Positions 7,073 to 14,736 of a stretch of 47,073 bases of DNA are shown here, piece by piece. Where the stretch lies: the NCBI GenBank assembly GCA_017405115.1, contig JAFRBA010000060.1:1-47073 (forward strand). The letters are read 5' to 3'. The first letter of the stretch is position 1. Every line of letters begins with the position of its first letter. A program made the position numbers and the translations under genes. Below the pieces are notes generated by a model, which searched no databases, was not told the origin of the DNA, and saw nothing but the letters and a program-made list of their open reading frames with translations. The DNA comes from Kiritimatiellia bacterium (GTDB taxonomy: Bacteria; Verrucomicrobiota; Kiritimatiellia; RFP12; UBA1067).

Positions 7073-8740
7073 ATGGCAACGGCTGGAAAGAAATCCAAAT
7101 TTTTAAACTTGGCATTTATTGTGGCGGTGTGCCTTTCCGTCAATGCGGACAGCGCCTCGCCGCGCGTCGAGCGCCGAAAGCCGCTGACGGCGAATGTCGG
7201 AGTCGTATCGGTCGGGCTCGACACTTATTGGAAGCAGTGTCCCGGGCTTTACGACGACATGGTGAAGAAGGAAGACGCATTCGTGAGGATGTTGAACGTT
7301 GCGGCGGCGCGCTCGGCGAGCGCGCCCTACCATGCGGCCGACGGTAGGGCGGTTTCGATGAAACCGCCGAGCGGCTTGAACATCCACCGCTTCGGCATGT
7401 CGGACAATCCGCAGAAAGCGGCGTCGCTGATTCCGGCGATGAAGGCCGCCGACCTCGACTTGCTCTTCGTGGACATGGTGACGTATGCCACAAGCTCGAC
7501 GTTCGCGCCGTTCGTGCGCGAGCTCACCTGCCCGATCGTTCTCGTCGCGCTCCAGCCAGACTCTCGTCTCGACTACGAACACGCGACGATCTACAGGCAG
7601 CTCTACAACGACGACCTCTGCTCCGTCCCCGAATTCACCGGCGTCGCCATCCGCTATGGCCGCCCCGTCGCCGATGTCATCATCGGGCAGCTGGAGGGGG
7701 ACGCGAAGGCCAACGAGGAAATCCGGCAATGGTGCAGCGTCGCGCATGTCCTCCACGACCTGCGCCGCGCTCGGATCGGACTCATGGGGCATGTGCTGGA
7801 GGCCATGTACGACATGCAGGTAGACCCAACCGCCATCTCCCGCACCTTTGGCTGCCATGTCGCGCTCTGCGAGCCGGACGATATCTTGCCGTTCTACCGG
7901 GAGTTGGGGAACGGGGAACAGGGAACGGGGAACGGTAGGGCGGTTTCGATGAAACCGCCGGAAGCGCAGGCCGTCGCCGCCATGAAGAAGCGCATCCTCT
8001 CGTTTTTTGACACGCCCGATCCCGTTTCCGACCCGTGGACCGAAAAACTCACCGACCACGATCTTGATGTGGCTGCCAAGGCTGCCGTCGCCCTTGAGAA
8101 GTTTATCGAGAAGCGCGATCTCGACGGCTTCGCATACTATTACGAAGGCGAGGCCGGGTCGCCCACGCGCGAACTCGTTACGAACTTCATCGTCGGAAAC
8201 TCGCTCCTCACGGCGGCGGGCTTCCCGATGTGCGGAGAGTTCGACCTCAAGAACTGCATTGCGATGATGATCTTCGATCGTCTCGACATCGGCGGCAGCT
8301 TCGCGGAGTTCCATCCGATCGACTTCGAGCGAGGAACGGTTCTCGTCGGCCACGACGGGCCGCACCATCTCAACATCGCCGCGAAGAAGCCGGTTCTCCG
8401 CTCGCTCAAGAAGTACCACGGCAAGCCGGGGAGCGGCGCGGGCGTGGAGTTCAACATCAAGGAAGGGCCGATCACGATGATGTCCATCGGACTCAAGGCC
8501 GACGGTTCGTTCAAGTTCATCGTGGCGGAAGGGGAGTCGCTTGCGGGCCCCATACCTCCGACGGGCAACACAAATACCCACGGGCTCTTCAAGCCGGACG
8601 TCCGCACCTTCCTGCGCCGCTGGTCGATGGAAGGCCCGACGCACCATTTCGCGCTCGGCGTCGGGCATCACGCCGCTGAACTGAAGAAGCTCGGCCGCGC
8701 CCTCGGCATCGAGACCGTCGTCGTCACGGAGGAGAAGTAG
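7073..8740 (+). CDS. Signal-peptide-bearing L-arabinose/L-fucose isomerase-family protein
   Basis: A 555-residue protein resembling L-arabinose/L-fucose isomerases, which interconvert aldoses and ketoses and are normally cytoplasmic. The four metal/catalytic positions of AraA appear conserved: Glu389 (GEFDLKN), Glu412 (FAEFHP), His427 (VGHDGP) and His524/525 (GPTHHF), with spacings close to those of E. coli AraA. Unusually, it begins with a basic region plus a hydrophobic segment (FLNLAFIVAVCLSV) ending ADSA, like a Sec signal peptide. The ATG at 7073 is chosen for the GAGGAG site; a GTG at 7058 is possible. Two palindromic repeat copies are read through in frame (7343-7368 and 7906-7959), adding linker-like GRAVSMKPP segments. 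First gene of the operon, 2 nt before GH106. Confidence 0.8.
   Translation: MATAGKKSKFLNLAFIVAVCLSVNADSASPRVERRKPLTANVGVVSVGLDTYWKQCPGLYDDMVKKEDAFVRMLNVAAARSASAPYHAADGRAVSMKPPSGLNIHRFGMSDNPQKAASLIPAMKAADLDLLFVDMVTYATSSTFAPFVRELTCPIVLVALQPDSRLDYEHATIYRQLYNDDLCSVPEFTGVAIRYGRPVADVIIGQLEGDAKANEEIRQWCSVAHVLHDLRRARIGLMGHVLEAMYDMQVDPTAISRTFGCHVALCEPDDILPFYRELGNGEQGTGNGRAVSMKPPEAQAVAAMKKRILSFFDTPDPVSDPWTEKLTDHDLDVAAKAAVALEKFIEKRDLDGFAYYYEGEAGSPTRELVTNFIVGNSLLTAAGFPMCGEFDLKNCIAMMIFDRLDIGGSFAEFHPIDFERGTVLVGHDGPHHLNIAAKKPVLRSLKKYHGKPGSGAGVEFNIKEGPITMMSIGLKADGSFKFIVAEGESLAGPIPPTGNTNTHGLFKPDVRTFLRRWSMEGPTHHFALGVGHHAAELKKLGRALGIETVVVTEEK
7343..7368 (+). repeat. Intragenic REP-like palindrome, copy 1
   Basis: GGTAGGGC followed by a palindrome with arms GGCGGTTTC and GAAACCGCC around a GAT loop. 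It is read in frame as GRAVSMKPP inside the isomerase homologue. The same 26 bp recur at 7934-7959 and, with one change, at 10273-10298. Confidence 0.9.
7906..7959 (+). repeat. Four 7-bp tandem repeats plus REP-like palindrome, copy 2
   Basis: GGGGAAC, GGGGAAC, AGGGAAC and GGGGAAC (7906-7933) lead directly into a second exact copy of the 26-bp palindrome (7934-7959). The composite is 54 bp, exactly 18 codons, so the isomerase reading frame is preserved. Its translation is Gly/Asn-rich, then GRAVSMKPP, unlike the flanking domain sequence. Confidence 0.9.
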
Positions 8741-8742
8741 GA

Positions 8743-11022
8743 ATGTTGCGTAAGGCGATGTTCCTGACGGTTGCGGCCTGCGCGGCTGCGATTGCGCTGC
8801 CCGACGGCAGGTGCTATGCGGGGCTGGACCCTGCGGCGTTCGCCGGTCCGCCGCGCGAGAGCCGTCCGTGGACGTACTGGCTGTGGCAGAACGGAAATGT
8901 CGACGAGGAAGACGTGACACGCGACCTGGAAGCGATTAAGAGGCTCGGGTTCGGCGGTGTCCTCATGTTCGACAACAGGGGCTACGGCTACGAGGACGGA
9001 ATGCCCCCGGTCAAGCTCCAGGTGATGACGGAAGAGTGGTTCGACCGTGTCGCGTTTGCGATACGGGAGTGCGCCAGACTTGGGCTCGAGTTCGAGATGA
9101 ACGCGTCGTCGTCCGGCGGGTCGCTTTGCGGCTTTGCCGACGGCAAGTTCTACGAGGTGGACATAACAGACCCCGCAGCCGTGTCCAATCACCTTGAGCG
9201 CTTCTTAGGGCCGATCATACGGCGCGTGCCCGAAGCGGTTGGCAGCACGTTCACGCACATCTATTCCGTGAGCTGGGAGGGACGGGTGCCGCCTTCGGTG
9301 AAGCCGGCCGAGCGCGATGCGTTCATACTCAGGAACTTCTACGGCGTCATGCGGGAATGGGCCCATGCGCACGGGCTGAAGATGAGCGCCGAGTCTGGCG
9401 GGCCTTGGCATCGCACGCCTGGGCACTTTGCGGAATCCGACCAGCTCGCCTACCTCGGCGTGAACGACCTGCCGCAAGGGGAGTTCTGGCCGCAGGGGAG
9501 GCTTCTCCCGTGGTGCACGCCGATGCATCTCGTGAAGCCTGTGGCGTCCGCCGCGCACGTGCGCGGCCTCAGGCGTGTCAGCGTGGAGGCGTTCACCCAC
9601 ATGACGCACCACTGGTCAATGGATCCCGCCGCGCTGAAGAAAAGCGCAGACGACGCTTTCGCCGACGGCGCAAACCATTTCGTGTGGCACACGTTCACGT
9701 GCTCGCCGCCGCGCTTCGGGGTTCCGGGCGCCGAGTATTTCGCGGGGAGCCATATCAACCAGAATGTGACATGGCATGCCGACGCCGGCGCCTTCGTCGA
9801 CTACCTCGCGCGCTGCCAGTACATGCTGCAGTACGGCGAGCCCGTGGCCGACCTCGCCGTGAACGGCGGCGACAGGCCGTATCTCGACTGGGGGCACCAT
9901 CGCCTCGACGGACACGACTGGGATCTGCTGGACGACGCGGACTACAGGAGCCTGCGCCTCGAGGGCGACAGGCTTGTCCTGCCTTCCGGCCGCTCCTATC
10001 CGGCGACGCTGCCCGCGCCGGACTGCGAGGGCTGCGAGGCGTTCGCCCACCGACGGTGCGAAGCCGACGACTGCGACATCTACTTCCTCGTGGGTCCCGC
10101 GTTCCGCAACGCGACGCTGCGCGCGCCCTTGGGGAATCGCCGCGTCGAACTGTGGGATCCCGTGACGGGACGGCGCGCGCCGGCCGACGCCCGCCGGTTT
10201 CGAGACGGGCGCACGCGCGTCGCGCTCGACCTGCCGCGCACCGGAAGCTGCTTCGTCGTCTTCGCGCCGAATGGTAGGGCGGTTTCGACGAAACCGCCGC
10301 GTGAGGCGAAAACGGCGGCATCATCGATGCCGCCCTACCAAATTACTATCACCAACTCCTGGCGTGTTTCCTTTGCTTACCTCGACGGCATATCTGCAGC
10401 GCCGCCTGCGCCGGTCGAGATGGCTACGCTGCGCGAGTGGACGGCATGCGGTAGAGACGGCGAAGCCGCATCGACATCCCTCCGCTACTTCTCCGGCACC
10501 GCAACATACCGCACGACGGTGATTGTCGGAAACAACACGAACAACTTCAAGGACAACCTTGTATTGGACGGCTCGCAACCGCGAGCCGGTTCTAAAACCG
10601 CGCACAGTTGTGCGCGGAATGAAGAAAGTTGTTTTTACAGTTGTTCTAGTTGTTTCCCGACAATCCTCTCGCTCGGCGAGCTGCCATCCGGCCTCGCGCG
10701 CGTCTTCGTGAATGGCAAGGACTGTGGCGTCGTGTGGTGTGCACCTTGGGAAGCTGACGTCTCGTCCGCAATGCGCGAAGGCGAGAACGAGCTGGAGATA
10801 CGCTACACCAACAACTGGCACAACCGGCTCGTCGGGGACTGTGCCCTCAAGCCGGAGGAACGCGTGACGCGGACAACCGTCCGGCTGACGACGGAGAAGC
10901 GCGACGAGTTCGGCGACAAGCTGCCGTACAGCCGCGCGGTTTCTGCGCACGATCCGCTCATCCCGTCCGGCCTGCTCGGTCCGGTAAAGGTCGTCTACGA
11001 AACAACAAGAGATAAGGAATGA
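8743..11022 (+). CDS. GH106-type alpha-L-rhamnosidase (secreted)
   Basis: A 759-residue secreted enzyme. The signal peptide (residues 1-27, ending CYA) is followed by the family opening PRPWTYW-type motif, here SRPWTYWLWQNGNV, then LEAIKRLGFGGVLMFDNRGYG, a conserved Glu in SAESGGP (217) and another in VSVEAFTHM (282). The C-terminus is a GH2-like sugar-binding beta domain (SLGELPSGLARVFVNGKDCGVVW). GH106 enzymes remove terminal alpha-L-rhamnose, for example from pectin. It is shorter than many GH106 enzymes, although two palindromic insertions (10273-10339 and 10521-10665) sit in frame within the C-terminal part. Whether these leave the protein active is unclear. Start chosen for GGAG upstream and the signal peptide. 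It lies between the isomerase homologue and the beta-helix gene. Confidence 0.85.
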   Translation: MLRKAMFLTVAACAAAIALPDGRCYAGLDPAAFAGPPRESRPWTYWLWQNGNVDEEDVTRDLEAIKRLGFGGVLMFDNRGYGYEDGMPPVKLQVMTEEWFDRVAFAIRECARLGLEFEMNASSSGGSLCGFADGKFYEVDITDPAAVSNHLERFLGPIIRRVPEAVGSTFTHIYSVSWEGRVPPSVKPAERDAFILRNFYGVMREWAHAHGLKMSAESGGPWHRTPGHFAESDQLAYLGVNDLPQGEFWPQGRLLPWCTPMHLVKPVASAAHVRGLRRVSVEAFTHMTHHWSMDPAALKKSADDAFADGANHFVWHTFTCSPPRFGVPGAEYFAGSHINQNVTWHADAGAFVDYLARCQYMLQYGEPVADLAVNGGDRPYLDWGHHRLDGHDWDLLDDADYRSLRLEGDRLVLPSGRSYPATLPAPDCEGCEAFAHRRCEADDCDIYFLVGPAFRNATLRAPLGNRRVELWDPVTGRRAPADARRFRDGRTRVALDLPRTGSCFVVFAPNGRAVSTKPPREAKTAASSMPPYQITITNSWRVSFAYLDGISAAPPAPVEMATLREWTACGRDGEAASTSLRYFSGTATYRTTVIVGNNTNNFKDNLVLDGSQPRAGSKTAHSCARNEESCFYSCSSCFPTILSLGELPSGLARVFVNGKDCGVVWCAPWEADVSSAMREGENELEIRYTNNWHNRLVGDCALKPEERVTRTTVRLTTEKRDEFGDKLPYSRAVSAHDPLIPSGLLGPVKVVYETTRDKE
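10273..10339 (+). repeat. Double REP-like element inside GH106
   Basis: Two palindromes face each other. The left unit begins GGTAGGGCGG and has arms GGCGGTTTC/GAAACCGCC around GAC. The right unit has arms GGCGGCATC/GATGCCGCC around ATC and ends CCGCCCTACC, the inverse of the left head. This head-to-head arrangement is like REPIN elements. It is translated in frame as GRAVSTKPP...SSMPPYQ. Confidence 0.9.
10521..10665 (+). repeat. 145-bp hairpin element inside GH106
   Basis: The outer arms (10521-10545 and 10640-10665) are near-perfect inverted repeats starting GATTGTCGG and ending CCGACAATC. Inside are GGCTCGC/GCGAGCC (10570-10587), CGGTT/AACCG (10587-10600) and CCGCGCACA/TGTGCGCGG (10598-10617). 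It interrupts the C-terminal sugar-binding domain between TYRTTV and LSLGEL and remains open in frame, encoding Asn-, Ser- and Cys-rich sequence. The shape is that of a miniature inverted-repeat element. Confidence 0.85.
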
Positions 11023-11025
11023 CCA

Positions 11026-13122
11026 ATGAAAAAGATGCTAACAGCAAAGGCAAGGTCAGCATTGATCGCGATTCCGGCGGTCGCTGCGACGACCGTGTTC
11101 GCCGCGCCGCAGGTCTACTACGTGAGCGACGTGACGTCTCTCACGAACGTCCTTGCGAACCTTCCTGACGTAACGGACGACACGTACAACGGTTCGCGCA
11201 TCGAGCTTGCGCCGGGCGTCTACAACCTTGCGGGCGTCTACATGAACGAATACTCGCACCTCTACGTGAAGCACGCGCGCGACCTGCTCATTGCGGGAAT
11301 GGGCAAGGGACCGGGCGACACGGTGCTTCTCGGCGGCGGCGCTGCCGGCAACCACCGCGTGCTCGAGCTGTACGGCGGCGGGGACTCCTGGTGGAACACG
11401 ATATCCAACCTGACGATCGCAGGTGGCTACAGCACGACGCGCGGCGGCGCGGCGGCGTATTCGCGGTCTGTGGCGACGATGTACGTCGACTGCGTTGTCT
11501 CAAACAACACATCGACATTCAACGATAACAGTTGGACCGGCGGAGCCGTCAAGAACGGATGCGCGGTGCGAACATATTTCGCAAACAACTCGTCCCGGCT
11601 GGCGGGAGGAGCGATTGAATGCGGCGCATACAAGGCGACGATGGACCTGCAGCCGTACACCGAGAGCTGCTACTTCACCAACAACGTACAGACGACGGGG
11701 TATTCCTCTTACTTCGGCGGTGGTGCAGTGTCCGGTGGATACCATACGAACTGCACTTTCGTCGGCAACCGCGCCGCGTACGGCGGTGCCGGCGGCTTCA
11801 GCAACACCGGCGGCTTCCCCGTGTTCGTCAACTGCACCTTCACGGCGAACAGCTCCACTTCCTTTGGCGGTGCGCTTCATCGCCCTAGGGCGTGCACGAA
11901 CTGCGTGTTCACCGCCAATTCCGGCAACGGAGGCGCCATCTTCGCCCAATACAACTACAGCGGCGACCAGTTTGTCGTGTCGCGCTGCTTCTTCACCAAC
12001 AACGTCAGCACTTCCTACGGCGGCGCGATACGTGCGAACAGCGGCATCTTCGACAGCGTCTTCTTCGGCAACGAGTCCGCATACGGCGGCGGGGCGTTCG
12101 GGCAGCTCATTGCACAGCCGGGCGAAACGACCCTCTCCGGATGCACGTTCGTCAGCAACACCGTCACATCGACGGTGAACGCCGCCGAGCGCTACGGCGG
12201 TGCAGTGCACATGGCCGGCGGCATCGTGGAGGGCTGCACGTTCATCGACAACCTCCAGACCAACGGTGCGGCCGCCGCGATGTACCTCAACGGAGCAAGC
12301 GGCAAATTCGCCGTGTCGAACTGCACGTTTATCGGGAATCAAGGAAAATACGACGGCGGTGTCGTGCGCGGCAGCAATCGCCAGAAGCTGTCCGGCTGCA
12401 CGTTCACCGGCACGATGAAGGGCTACCACGGCGTGATAGCCAATGGGATGGACTTCGAGGACTGCATTATTTCAAACGTCACGTGCTCCGGGTGGCATCT
12501 CTACAACTGCAACCTCACCCGCTGCAGCGTCATCTCGAACACGTTTGACCAGAACCTCCCCTTGGACTGTTCCGACGCCGCCGCCGCGAACGTCTACTCT
12601 AACGTGAACTGCGTGTTCTACGGCAATTCCTATGTCGTGAACTCCCACTTTATCAAGAACAAGACGCTTGTCAACTGCACGTTCGCTGCGAACATGGCGA
12701 CGGGCGCAGGCAACTATGGAACCCAGCTGCACGGTTGCGTCGGATACAACTGCCTGTTTTTCGGCAACATCCTCGATGCTGCCACGCCTTGCGACCTGCG
12801 GACGAAGGTGCTCGGCGGCACCGTTCCGTTCGAGATGCACAACTGCATATTCACGGCCCTTGACACGGAAGTGACGGCCGAAGGCTTCGACAACTGCTCG
12901 CTCGTCCCCATGGCGAAGATACACTGCGAATGGAAAGACGGTCGTCTATGCCTTGCGCCGCGCTCCTGCGCGGTGGACGCCGCGACTTCGCCGGCGTGGC
13001 TCCTCACGGCAATCGGGAACAGCGACGTGTACGGCAATCCGCGCGTCTTCAACGCCGGCCTTGACGTCGGCGCGGTGGAATGCCAGGAGCGCAAGCCCGG
13101 TTTCCTGCTGATGCTGTGGTGA
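11026..13122 (+). CDS. Secreted right-handed beta-helix surface protein
   Basis: A 698-residue protein with a Sec signal peptide (residues 1-27, ending VFA). It then has about 20 turns of a parallel beta-helix with repeated motifs such as GGA(V/I), NCTF..N and CVFT.NSG, like polymorphic outer-membrane/Pel-type helices. Such folds serve as adhesins, passenger domains or polysaccharide lyases; no lyase catalytic site is recognisable. It ends GFLLMLW, matching the GFLLVFH end of the first gene in the window. The start follows a GATAAGGAA site, 3 nt after the GH106 stop, so it belongs to the enzyme operon and probably displays or binds at the cell surface. Confidence 0.8.
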   Translation: MKKMLTAKARSALIAIPAVAATTVFAAPQVYYVSDVTSLTNVLANLPDVTDDTYNGSRIELAPGVYNLAGVYMNEYSHLYVKHARDLLIAGMGKGPGDTVLLGGGAAGNHRVLELYGGGDSWWNTISNLTIAGGYSTTRGGAAAYSRSVATMYVDCVVSNNTSTFNDNSWTGGAVKNGCAVRTYFANNSSRLAGGAIECGAYKATMDLQPYTESCYFTNNVQTTGYSSYFGGGAVSGGYHTNCTFVGNRAAYGGAGGFSNTGGFPVFVNCTFTANSSTSFGGALHRPRACTNCVFTANSGNGGAIFAQYNYSGDQFVVSRCFFTNNVSTSYGGAIRANSGIFDSVFFGNESAYGGGAFGQLIAQPGETTLSGCTFVSNTVTSTVNAAERYGGAVHMAGGIVEGCTFIDNLQTNGAAAAMYLNGASGKFAVSNCTFIGNQGKYDGGVVRGSNRQKLSGCTFTGTMKGYHGVIANGMDFEDCIISNVTCSGWHLYNCNLTRCSVISNTFDQNLPLDCSDAAAANVYSNVNCVFYGNSYVVNSHFIKNKTLVNCTFAANMATGAGNYGTQLHGCVGYNCLFFGNILDAATPCDLRTKVLGGTVPFEMHNCIFTALDTEVTAEGFDNCSLVPMAKIHCEWKDGRLCLAPRSCAVDAATSPAWLLTAIGNSDVYGNPRVFNAGLDVGAVECQERKPGFLLMLW

Positions 13123-13139
13123 TGAGGAAGGTCCGCATC

Positions 13140-14729
13140 ATGAAGGTTCCTGTGCTGTGTGCCATTGCCGTTGCCGTCCTCTCGCACGAGGCTGTGGCGG
13201 CGAAGAAGTACATCTTCTCGGGGTGGGACCTAGGCGATGTCACGCCGCAGGAGGTCCTGCTGCTCGCGGACGAGTTCGACAAGACCGCCTGCGACGGCGT
13301 CGCCATGCCGATAGGGCGCGTCTGCCCGGGCTGGACGGGCCAGCGGTCGCGGGAGGTCTTGGACGATCCGGGGATGAAGTTCTCCGAATTCGAGTTCCTC
13401 GTGCCCGTCTTCAGGAAGATCGTCGAGCACCCGTCGCTGCGCGAGAGCATGATTCTTGTTCACCTCGCGCCGACGAACCGCATCGCATGGGCGGACGACG
13501 CCCGCTGGCGGACGGCAGCCGGGAACCTCGCGACCGCCGCTAGGCTGGCGAAGGCGGGCGGGCTCAGGGGGCTTGTCGTCGACGTCGAGGACTACCGGAA
13601 GAAGCTGCAGTACAGGCACGACCCGGCGGAGGGCGACTACGCGGCGACATGCCGGCTCGCACGGCGGCGCGCCAAGGAGATGTTCGCCGCCGCATTCGCC
13701 GAGTTCCCCGGCATGGTCGTGCTCTCGTTCCAGCTGTTCACGATGGATCCCTACTACCTGAAGGGGGATCCGGTGACTGAGATGATAGAGCGACGCGACC
13801 TGTGGCCGGCGTTCGTAAACGGAATCCTGGACGCGATGCCGCCGACGGCGAAGCTGGTGGACGGCAACGAGAACGAGGGCTACCACGCCCGTGCGGAGAG
13901 ACGCGACTTCTACAAGGGCGTCTACGACCAGATGGTCGCCGTCCTGCCGCTCGTCGCCAGGGAGAACCGCGTCAAGTACCGCTCGCAGGTGTCGGTGTCG
14001 TTCGGGCTCTATCTCGACTCCTACATCTGCGCAACGAACGGAGGCTGGTACATGCCGCCGGTGCGCGGCAAGCGCATCACGCACCTCGAGGACAACCTTC
14101 GCCAGGCGACCGAGTGCGCCGACGAATACGTGTGGTTCTGGGGCGAGAAGGGCTTTTACGTCGACTGGCCGGCCGACCTGAAGGAGCGCAGCGGCGACAC
14201 GTGGCGCAGCAGCGGCCTCGGCACCTGGCGCGGCAAGTACTTCAGCGGCGGGCTCGCCCCGATGAAGCCGTGGCGCGAGGCGATGGACGGAGACTTCGAC
14301 CTCATGGCGCGCGGCGTCAAGGACCCGCAGCGCTGCGTGCGCGAGCAGTACGAGCGCCAGAAGGCCGACGGCACGTTCGTCAACATGGCCGTCGGACGCG
14401 GCGCGTCGAAGAACGTCGGCGAGACGGGGCACGTGCACGGGCGCATCTGCAATCTGGAGGTCGACGGCTGGTACGGCATCCGAGCCGAGGGGCGCGGCGC
14501 CGTCGTGCGCGGCAACTGCTACTTCCAGCACCACGGGGCGTGGCGATGGAAGCTCGGCGCGTTCAAGATGGGCTTCGGCGCGGCGGACGCGGACGGCTGG
14601 CGCCGCGGCAGTGCGCTCGTGCGCATTCCAGACGGTGCGACAGACGTCTTCTACGTTCTGGATGGTCCGCAGAACGACAAGGCGGCCAAGACCGAGTTCA
14701 GGAACATCGAGTTCTTCAGGATACGATAG
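13140..14729 (+). CDS. Secreted putative glycosidase of unrecognised family
   Basis: A 529-residue protein. ATG 13140 is chosen over 13122 because AGGAAGG lies 8 nt upstream; the signal peptide follows (residues 1-20, ending AVAA). The body looks like a TIM barrel: strand-end motifs IFSGWDLGD, LVVDVEDYR, VVLSFQLF, KLVDGNENEGYH and YVWFWGEKGFYVDWP contain paired Asp/Glu residues typical of retaining glycosidases. The last 130 residues form a beta-rich domain that could bind carbohydrate. I cannot assign it to a numbered GH family. It lies between a beta-helix protein and a phosphatase/esterase fusion in the rhamnosidase operon. Confidence 0.7.
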   Translation: MKVPVLCAIAVAVLSHEAVAAKKYIFSGWDLGDVTPQEVLLLADEFDKTACDGVAMPIGRVCPGWTGQRSREVLDDPGMKFSEFEFLVPVFRKIVEHPSLRESMILVHLAPTNRIAWADDARWRTAAGNLATAARLAKAGGLRGLVVDVEDYRKKLQYRHDPAEGDYAATCRLARRRAKEMFAAAFAEFPGMVVLSFQLFTMDPYYLKGDPVTEMIERRDLWPAFVNGILDAMPPTAKLVDGNENEGYHARAERRDFYKGVYDQMVAVLPLVARENRVKYRSQVSVSFGLYLDSYICATNGGWYMPPVRGKRITHLEDNLRQATECADEYVWFWGEKGFYVDWPADLKERSGDTWRSSGLGTWRGKYFSGGLAPMKPWREAMDGDFDLMARGVKDPQRCVREQYERQKADGTFVNMAVGRGASKNVGETGHVHGRICNLEVDGWYGIRAEGRGAVVRGNCYFQHHGAWRWKLGAFKMGFGAADADGWRRGSALVRIPDGATDVFYVLDGPQNDKAAKTEFRNIEFFRIR

Positions 14730-14736
14730 GAGCGGC

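Noticed and set aside
7906..7933. Four 7-bp repeats as a CRISPR or VNTR locus
   Set aside because: No spacers, far too short for CRISPR. Best read as part of the inserted REP composite.
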